Part shown: positions 1 to 4,478 of the stretch, in pieces
Layout: each line of letters starts with the position of its first letter
How positions within the stretch are numbered: the first letter of the stretch is position 1
Source of the DNA: Flavobacteriales bacterium UBA1995
GTDB lineage: Bacteria > Bacteroidota > Bacteroidia > Flavobacteriales_D > Sanyastnellaceae
Reading direction: 5' to 3'
Length of the DNA stretch: 5,409 bases
Assembly (NCBI GenBank): GCA_002336475.1
Contig: DDCX01000068.1
Location: forward strand, 1 to 5,409
Made by a program: the position numbers and the translations under genes
Notes under the pieces: model-generated
Seen by the model: the letters and a program-made list of their open reading frames with translations, nothing else
Told to the model about the DNA's origin: nothing
Databases searched by the model: none

Positions 1-290
1 CTGCTACAAGTAAACACGCGGAAAGAAAACGGCTCATCGAGTAAGTTAATTCTGACAAATTACGTAGGAGCAAAGAAAAAATCGAGTCGCAGTGGCCATT
101 CTGCCTTGTGAAGTTTGTAATTGAGTTTGAGGACGATATAGTATCAGGCTTAATCGACCAGATGTTGGTTTGATTACCAGGATATGACTGGCTTATGAGC
201 CAAAGAGGTGGGTTTACGCCCCTAAATACGTGAAAACATATAATCAGAGTATAAGATCGACATAATTGCAACGGCAACGAATTGTGGGTC

Positions 291-332
291 TTGATCATAG
301 ACTGTAGCCCATTAGTGCTCTAATTTTGATCA
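291..332. promoter_or_regulatory. Paired TTGATCA direct repeat around promoter
   Basis: TTGATCA occurs at 291-297 and again at 326-332, 35 bases apart start to start. Each contains the palindrome TGATCA. The second copy overlaps the candidate -7 element and the first lies close to where a -33 element would be. This spacing could suit a dimeric regulator bound at two sites, but a 7-base repeat in AT-rich DNA can arise by chance. No regulator family is suggested by the motif alone. Confidence 0.2.
321..328 (+). promoter_or_regulatory. Candidate Bacteroidota -7 promoter element (TAnnTTTG)
   Basis: TAATTTTG matches exactly the TAnnTTTG -7 element known for the primary sigma factor of Bacteroidota, and it ends 19 bases before the ATG at 348. 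That would give a short leader of about a dozen bases, which is plausible. The weak point is the -33 element: the nearest TTG (291-293) is 27 bases upstream, longer than the usual spacing of about 19-21. It is the best promoter candidate for the 348-3619 gene pair, inferred by motif only. Confidence 0.4.
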
Positions 333-347
333 GTTGAGCCAAACCGA

Positions 348-692
348 ATGCTGCACTGGACCGCAATTGTCTTTGCCCTCTTTTTCGGGGGGCTGAATAG
401 GGAAGTGTTCCCAGACACCGCATGGTTGAAGGTGGAGGTGGCCATGGCCGATGACGGCTTTATGTGCCCGTTCCTCACTCCGATGTTTATTGGGATTTTG
501 GAGGACAAAGGTGCCGATTGGGTGATATGTCGACCCCAGGAAAGTGAAGTGGCCTTTTGTGTCCCTTTGGAGATGGCGCAAAGCCAAGAGGGCTATATCG
601 ATTGGTTGGAGAAACTCGGGTACCAAAGGCATCAAGTCAGTTTTCTCCAATTCGACACCTTAATGGTTCAGCCCCAGGTGCCTAGCCCATGA
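348..692 (+). CDS. Small HMA-like ferredoxin-fold protein with degenerate metal loop
   Basis: This is a 114-residue protein I do not recognise by name. The N-terminus has a short hydrophobic stretch (residues 5-16) that may be a signal peptide or anchor, though no clear cleavage site follows. From about residue 27 to 98 the order of elements resembles a heavy-metal-associated (HMA) domain: a first strand LKVEVAM, a loop GFMCPFLTP where HMA proteins carry MxCxxC, a helix, a strand with hydrophobic alternation (EVAFCVP), a second helix, and a final LEKLGYQ like the common 'LEEAGY' end. Only one cysteine (Cys40) of the metal pair remains; Cys61 and Cys71 lie elsewhere. Classical copper-chaperone chemistry is therefore doubtful. 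An in-frame TAA at 321 lies just upstream; ATG 348 is preferred over a TTG at 327. The stop overlaps the next start as ATGA, suggesting translational coupling. Fold assignment is inference from pattern. Confidence 0.65.
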   Translation: MLHWTAIVFALFFGGLNREVFPDTAWLKVEVAMADDGFMCPFLTPMFIGILEDKGADWVICRPQESEVAFCVPLEMAQSQEGYIDWLEKLGYQRHQVSFLQFDTLMVQPQVPSP

Positions 693-3619
693 ACCGCCAC
701 TGCACGCCGATCCTTATGGTGGTTCTCTTGTGTTCCTCCATGGTTGCCCAAGGACAAGGGGGGCTGACTCAGACGTTTCTGCGCCGCTACAACTTGGAGG
801 CCATGCAGGGAGGTTTGGCCATAACGACTGCGGCAGATGGAGGGTTCATCGCGACCGGTCAGCACCAAAACAATGGGAGCGCAGGGGGCTGCGATGTTTT
901 TGTCTACAAAGTGGACGCCTGTGGCAACAGGGAATGGTTCAATCTTTACGGAGGACCAGAGTCCGAAGGGGGCAAGAGCATCGAGCCTACTTCAGACGGT
1001 GGATACATCATTGGAGGTTCAAGGGCCACTTTGGTTGGCGTTGATGCCTTTGGCAACAACATCACAGAAGACCAGGGTTTCGTGATGAAGATCGCCGGTG
1101 ACGGAACCTTGGAATGGTTCTCTTTTCTTACTGATGTTGCGTGGATTTTTGACGTGCAACCGCTGCCTTCCGGATTTATAGCCATAGGGCAAGCATCCGG
1201 TAGGCCCATTTTGGTGAGGATGAACGACACAGGCGGCATTATCTGGGCGAAACGGTATCCTTCGCTGAGCGAAAATGCACTCACAGTGTCGGCACTTGAA
1301 GATGGAGGCTTCTTCTTCGTTTCCAATCAGCCACTGAGCGGCAGGGACGTGGAGGTGGCAAGGGTGGATGCCTTTGGCAATCCCTTGTGGATGAAGAGTT
1401 TTGGGGCGGGTTTTGCACCAAATGAACACATTGCTTGGGGGTGCAATGCTTTGGTTCAGGAAGGGGAGGGGGCTGCTTACGTCATGGGTCCGACCACTTC
1501 TGGAGGAATCGGAGGAGAAGACATTTTGCTGATGAAGTTGGACCTTGATTCAGGTGTTCCTCAGTGGTCTCGAGCCTATGGCAGCCTCGGGGATGATTTG
1601 GGCAGAGACCTGATTTTCGTTCCAGGTGGGCTGGCGTTTTTGGGCAGCAGTGATGGTTTTGGGGGGACAGTCGCGGAGCATCCAAATGCACTGAGCCAAG
1701 ACATGGCAGAGCAAGACATTCTGCTGGCAAAAATGAACACGTTGGGCTATGTGGATTGGGCGCAGACGTATGGAGGCGATGAGCGCGACAAGGCGGTGGG
1801 TGTTCGGTACGATGATGAATTGGGTTACACCATCTCTGCTTACACGTCTTCCAGCATCTTTGGCAACCAAGGGGGCTCCATGGACCCTCTGTTCATTCGT
1901 ACAGATTTTGAAGGGGGGGTCTCATGCCAAAACATTCCCGTGAGCTTGGTGAGTTTGCCGGTCGCTGTCAGCGTGGGTGACTTGGTGTCATCAGAAGTCT
2001 TCACAACGAATAGTTTTTCGGCATCCGTAACTGTATCTGCCTTTGAACCCGAAGATGTATACCAGTGTCAGGAGTGTTTCAATGAGCCCGAATTTGAATT
2101 CAATGCTACAGACTTCTGTGTGGGCGACACGCTGATCTTGGTCAACTCGACCCAGGTGGGGTTGCGCTGCCAGCAATTGTGGGAATTGCAAGGAACGGTC
2201 AGCGGCGCTGAATTGTTCCCCGGTACGGAGGATACATTGAAGTTGGTCTTTGATCAACCGGGGATCTTGCAAGTGGCGCTGACGTCACAGTGCAGTGGGG
2301 CCGTAAGTTGGACGGCGGAGTTCGAATGGCATGAGGTGGAGGCGGCGGCTTTTTCTCCGGCCACTTACAACGGGTTCGAGGTGTCATGCGCGGGAGCTTC
2401 CGATGGAAGCATTACAGAAGCTGCCGTGGGCGGATTTTTGGAGGGGGGGGGCTATGAATGGCAGTGGCAGGCATCCAATGAAGTCCCTGTAGATACCTCT
2501 GGCTTGCCCGCGGGCAATTACAAAGGGGTTGTGACAGACATGCTCGGATGCACCGACACCATTGAAGTTGTTTTGACTGCTCCTTCCGCATTGAGTGTCA
2601 TGGCTACCGCCGTTTCTGATTTCAATGGATACGCAGTGCGTTGCTTCGACTCAGAAGATGGTATGGTATCCTTGGATGCCAATGGGGGCATTCCCAATTA
2701 TGCATTTCCCGCCGAAAATGGACTGGTCTCCAGCGATACGCTTTCAGGCTTGTCGGCGGGATTGAACGTATTTACTGTGGTCGATGCCAACGGTTGTGTC
2801 GCCCAAGACACGGTGATGCTGTCATCGCCGTCGCCACCCTTGCTGGTGCTCAATGTAGAGGCCGATACCTGTCTGTCGGGTGAAGGAGTGCTTCGGGCTG
2901 ACTTTGGGGTTGATGTTCCGCCTGCCGCAGTCATTTGGCCCGATGGGTTCGGGCAGCCCAATGCTTTGACGGCATTTTCTGAGGTTCAGTCGGGGCTGGA
3001 ATCGGGGGTCTATGAGGTAGAGCTATTGGATGGCAATGGCTGCCTCACAACGCTTCAGGCAGAAGTTCCAGCAACCTATCCATCAGATGTGTCCTTCATT
3101 ACTGGGCCAGCTGAGGTCTGCTTCCCCGGAGCCGATGTTGAGTTTTTGGACCTGACCGCCGATCAAGTCAGCTTCAGGCGTTGGGATTTTGGCGATGGCA
3201 CTTCAGCCAATTTCGCAGGTGAAATGGAGGAGGCCGCCCACACCTATTTGTCTGCAGGCAGTTTCGAGGTGGAGTTGTCCGTGATCAATGACGAAGGCTG
3301 CCTGTCCTCCGCCACTGAGGTGGTCGAAGTCAACGACGGCATGTCGGTGTATGTGCCCACGGCATTCACGCCCGACAACGATGGGCTCAACGATGGGTTC
3401 GGCCCTGTGATGACGGGCGTGGAATCCTTTTATATGTGGGTGTACAACCGCTGGGGAGATCCCGTTTTTGAGACCGATGAGCCAGGGTGGTGGTGGAATG
3501 GCAGTCCGGACAACGCCGGACGCTCCTCTAAGACAGAGATGTTTGCGTGGCGCATTGAAGCTGAGGGGACCTGCGATGCCTTTGAGGTGTATACGGGGAC
3601 GGTCGTTGTCTTGCGCTGA
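689..3619 (+). CDS. T9SS-exported modular surface protein: propeller repeats, SprB repeats, PKD, CHU_C domain
   Basis: This 976-residue protein is probably exported through the type IX secretion system and attached to the cell surface. A signal peptide (residues 1-20, hydrophobic PILMVVLLC, likely cut at VA|Q) leads in. Residues 41-414 form seven repeats of the type 'DGGFIATG...D.FVYKVD..GN..W...YGG', suggesting a seven-bladed beta-propeller. A linker with a CQEC motif (460-463) and an Ig-like stretch (466-555) follow. Two SprB-like repeats begin at Tyr560 and Phe645 (NGF/YxVxC...SxDG, ending in LxAGxN...D..GC), with a weaker third at 721-795. A PKD domain (800-882) shows WDFGDGT at 832-838 and HTY at 851-853. 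The C-terminal CHU_C domain (886-976) has FTPDNDGLNDGF and YNRWGDPVFET, the marks of the gliding-motility-associated sorting family. There are no catalytic residues, so an adhesin or structural role is inferred. A G9 run at 2443-2451 is a possible slippage site. The start overlaps the upstream stop by ATGA; Met10 is a less likely start because it would cut into the signal peptide. Confidence 0.93.
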   Translation: MNRHCTPILMVVLLCSSMVAQGQGGLTQTFLRRYNLEAMQGGLAITTAADGGFIATGQHQNNGSAGGCDVFVYKVDACGNREWFNLYGGPESEGGKSIEPTSDGGYIIGGSRATLVGVDAFGNNITEDQGFVMKIAGDGTLEWFSFLTDVAWIFDVQPLPSGFIAIGQASGRPILVRMNDTGGIIWAKRYPSLSENALTVSALEDGGFFFVSNQPLSGRDVEVARVDAFGNPLWMKSFGAGFAPNEHIAWGCNALVQEGEGAAYVMGPTTSGGIGGEDILLMKLDLDSGVPQWSRAYGSLGDDLGRDLIFVPGGLAFLGSSDGFGGTVAEHPNALSQDMAEQDILLAKMNTLGYVDWAQTYGGDERDKAVGVRYDDELGYTISAYTSSSIFGNQGGSMDPLFIRTDFEGGVSCQNIPVSLVSLPVAVSVGDLVSSEVFTTNSFSASVTVSAFEPEDVYQCQECFNEPEFEFNATDFCVGDTLILVNSTQVGLRCQQLWELQGTVSGAELFPGTEDTLKLVFDQPGILQVALTSQCSGAVSWTAEFEWHEVEAAAFSPATYNGFEVSCAGASDGSITEAAVGGFLEGGGYEWQWQASNEVPVDTSGLPAGNYKGVVTDMLGCTDTIEVVLTAPSALSVMATAVSDFNGYAVRCFDSEDGMVSLDANGGIPNYAFPAENGLVSSDTLSGLSAGLNVFTVVDANGCVAQDTVMLSSPSPPLLVLNVEADTCLSGEGVLRADFGVDVPPAAVIWPDGFGQPNALTAFSEVQSGLESGVYEVELLDGNGCLTTLQAEVPATYPSDVSFITGPAEVCFPGADVEFLDLTADQVSFRRWDFGDGTSANFAGEMEEAAHTYLSAGSFEVELSVINDEGCLSSATEVVEVNDGMSVYVPTAFTPDNDGLNDGFGPVMTGVESFYMWVYNRWGDPVFETDEPGWWWNGSPDNAGRSSKTEMFAWRIEAEGTCDAFEVYTGTVVVLR
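809..1930 (+). repeat. Seven propeller-like protein repeats
   Basis: By eye the repeats cover residues 41-92, 94-149, 151-195, 196-240, 246-302, 304-367 and 368-414 of the surface protein. Each has the order: hydrophobic strand, 'DGG-(F/Y)-hydrophobic-G' turn, a variable loop, 'D-hydrophobic-(L/V)-x-(K/R)-x-D/N', then 'G-x-x-x-W...YG'. The third and fifth are more degenerate. Seven units fit a closed seven-bladed propeller. The repeats have diverged at DNA level, so they are not recent tandem duplications. Confidence 0.6.
2357..2824 (+). repeat. Two tandem SprB-like repeats
   Basis: Residues 557-633 and 634-712 align as two copies. Shared marks are YNGFEVSC / FNGYAVRC near the start, a SDG / EDG turn, a small-residue GG, then GLPAGNY / GLSAGLN and a closing D-x-x-GC-x-x-DT. 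SprB repeats are typical of Bacteroidota gliding adhesins. A third, weaker copy follows at residues 721-795 (GLESGVY...DGNGC). Each probably forms an Ig-like beta-sandwich of a stalk. Confidence 0.7.
2443..2451 (+). repeat. G9 homopolymer inside the first SprB repeat
   Basis: Nine consecutive G residues encode part of L-E-G-G-G-Y (residues 584-589). At nine the frame is open. One extra G would bring TGA at 2455-2457 into frame almost at once; one fewer would bring TAG at 2490-2492 into frame. Either change would remove the rest of the SprB repeats, the PKD and the CHU_C secretion domain. It is the longest homopolymer I found in the window; shorter G runs lie at 1913-1919 (G7), and at 387-392, 758-763 and 1661-1666 (G6). 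Confidence 0.85.
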
Positions 3620-3640
3620 GGCAAGCACACTTTTGTTTTT
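3607..3640 (+). terminator. Probable intrinsic terminator with stop codon in its loop
   Basis: A stem pairs 3607-3614 with 3621-3629: the core CTTGC/GCAAG is perfect, and TGT/ACA extends it after one bulged C (3626), giving 8 base pairs. The loop GCTGAG contains the TGA stop (3617-3619) of the surface-protein gene. TTTTGTTTTT follows at 3631-3640, directly after the stem. This is the shape of a rho-independent terminator. It would limit read-through from the surface-protein gene into the next gene, although the two are only 36 bases apart and same-strand. Confidence 0.6.
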
Positions 3641-3655
3641 GGCTAGCTTCGGGAG

Positions 3656-4465
3656 ATGAACCGTTTCATCTCTGCCCTATTTGGCTTTGGAGCATGCGTG
3701 CTCCTGCTCATGTCATCGGGTTGTTCTTCCAACAAAAGGCTCGGAGAGTCGCGGATTGAAGCCCGCCGTTACAGCAGGGGCTGGCATGTCAACAACGCCA
3801 GTTCCTCTTCACCCAACGTGACACCGCATGCTGCGGTGTCTGTAGAAGAGCCTGCGGTGATCCAGCGCCCAAGCGTTTTGACAGAAGAGGGCAGCGATGT
3901 GGTGGCAGACGCCGGTGACATGGTCTTTCTCGATGATCAGAACAAGTGGCCTTCTCCCGACCCTTCTGTGCTTGAGGCGGGGATGGCCGATGGGGATGGC
4001 CATTTCATCGGAAACCGCCATCCTTATGATCAGGCTGCCTTGCCGTCATCATCAGCATTTCCCGATGAGGTGAACGGTGTGTTCTTTCCCTTCGATGAGA
4101 GCGAGCCAGAAACAGCAGGACTTCCCGAAGCTGAAGCCGGTCGTCACCCCGATGCTGTTCCGGGTTTTATTCTGTCGCTCGGATGGCTCATGGGCTTGCT
4201 TGCAGCCGTCATGTTGGATGGGCTTGGATCCGCCAATCCAGGCATTGCTTTTGGTCTGGGGCTGTTGGTGAGCTTGGCTGGATATTTCCTTTCTCGGTCT
4301 GCTTACCGGGTTTCTAAGGCAAATCCCGAACGCTACCCGCGATCTGGACTCTCCGAATCCGCCAGGTGGATTGCAGGATTCCCTGTGTTGTTGGGGGTCA
4401 TCTACCTCGCAGTGGTTGTCTTGGTATGGGTCATCATCTTGGGCGTTTTCCTGGGAAATTGGTAA
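3656..4465 (+). CDS. Predicted lipoprotein with C-terminal multi-pass membrane region (DUF4190-like)
   Basis: This 269-residue protein opens with a lipoprotein-type signal: hydrophobic FGACVLLLM, then SSGC with Cys23 as the likely lipidated residue. Serine at -3 is less usual than leucine but tolerated in Bacteroidota. Just after it comes IEARRYSRGWHVN (34-46), like the 'I-x-K-R-x-Y-x-x-G-Y/F-x-V' motif that follows the lipid cysteine in many Flavobacteriales proteins of unknown role. Residues 50-168 are acidic, rich in Pro/Ser/Asp and probably disordered. The C-terminus has hydrophobic segments near 169-189, 195-213 and 238-266. Between the last two lies SKANPERYPRSGLSESARWIAG, here split as SKANPERYP and a Ser/Gly stretch, matching the 'KxNPEKYxGKGLAIAG' linker of DUF4190-like small membrane proteins. 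Function unknown. An in-frame TAG at 3644 separates it from the preceding gene, so no fusion is possible. ATG 3656 directly abuts GGGAG, with no proper Shine-Dalgarno spacing. Confidence 0.85.
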   Translation: MNRFISALFGFGACVLLLMSSGCSSNKRLGESRIEARRYSRGWHVNNASSSSPNVTPHAAVSVEEPAVIQRPSVLTEEGSDVVADAGDMVFLDDQNKWPSPDPSVLEAGMADGDGHFIGNRHPYDQAALPSSSAFPDEVNGVFFPFDESEPETAGLPEAEAGRHPDAVPGFILSLGWLMGLLAAVMLDGLGSANPGIAFGLGLLVSLAGYFLSRSAYRVSKANPERYPRSGLSESARWIAGFPVLLGVIYLAVVVLVWVIILGVFLGNW

Positions 4466-4478
4466 AGAGCAAGTCCCA
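4466..4478. other. 13-base gap between convergent genes
   Basis: The TAA of the plus-strand lipoprotein gene and the TGA of the minus-strand gene are separated by 13 bases. No hairpin with a T-tract is visible in or next to the gap on either strand, so transcripts probably overlap at their 3' ends, or end by another mechanism inside the opposing gene. Confidence 0.7.

Larger units (their letters stand above)
1..347. other. AT-rich non-coding leader
   Basis: No reading frame of useful length is open on either strand here; stops are frequent in all frames. GC is about 41% over the first 300 bases by hand count, against roughly 53-55% in sampled coding lines downstream, which fits an intergenic or regulatory stretch. 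I see no tRNA, rRNA, CRISPR or insertion-sequence signature. Three small hairpins lie in a row at 166-179 (TGGT/ACCA), 189-202 (TGGCT/AGCCA around TATG) and 206-223 (AGG-GG/CCCCT with one bulged T). They have no U-tract, so they do not look like a terminator. The 3' part carries a candidate promoter for the next gene. A decayed gene or small RNA cannot be excluded. Confidence 0.6.

Noticed and set aside
160..230. Possible tRNA suggested by TGGTTTGATTACCA
   Set aside because: No matching acceptor stem, D-arm or anticodon arm can be placed around it on either strand.
330..650. Open frame of 106 codons on the minus strand opposite the small HMA-like gene
   Set aside because: It is a shadow: composition is unlike a protein domain, and the plus-strand frame has a fold-like pattern and couples to the next gene.
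946..1429. Two overlapping minus-strand open frames of 126 and 136 codons
   Set aside because: They lie wholly inside the clear propeller-coding frame on the plus strand and show no recognisable motif.
3203..3628. Minus-strand open frame of 141 codons
   Set aside because: It is opposite the PKD and CHU_C domains, which are certain from their motifs.
3644..3651. TAGCTTCG as a -7 promoter element for the lipoprotein gene
   Set aside because: One mismatch to TAnnTTTG, no -33 TTG at proper spacing, and it would leave an almost leaderless transcript.
4447..4458. TTTCC/GGAAA inverted repeat near the end of the lipoprotein gene as a terminator
   Set aside because: The loop would be two bases (or the stem only four pairs), it is AT-rich, and no T-tract follows on either strand.
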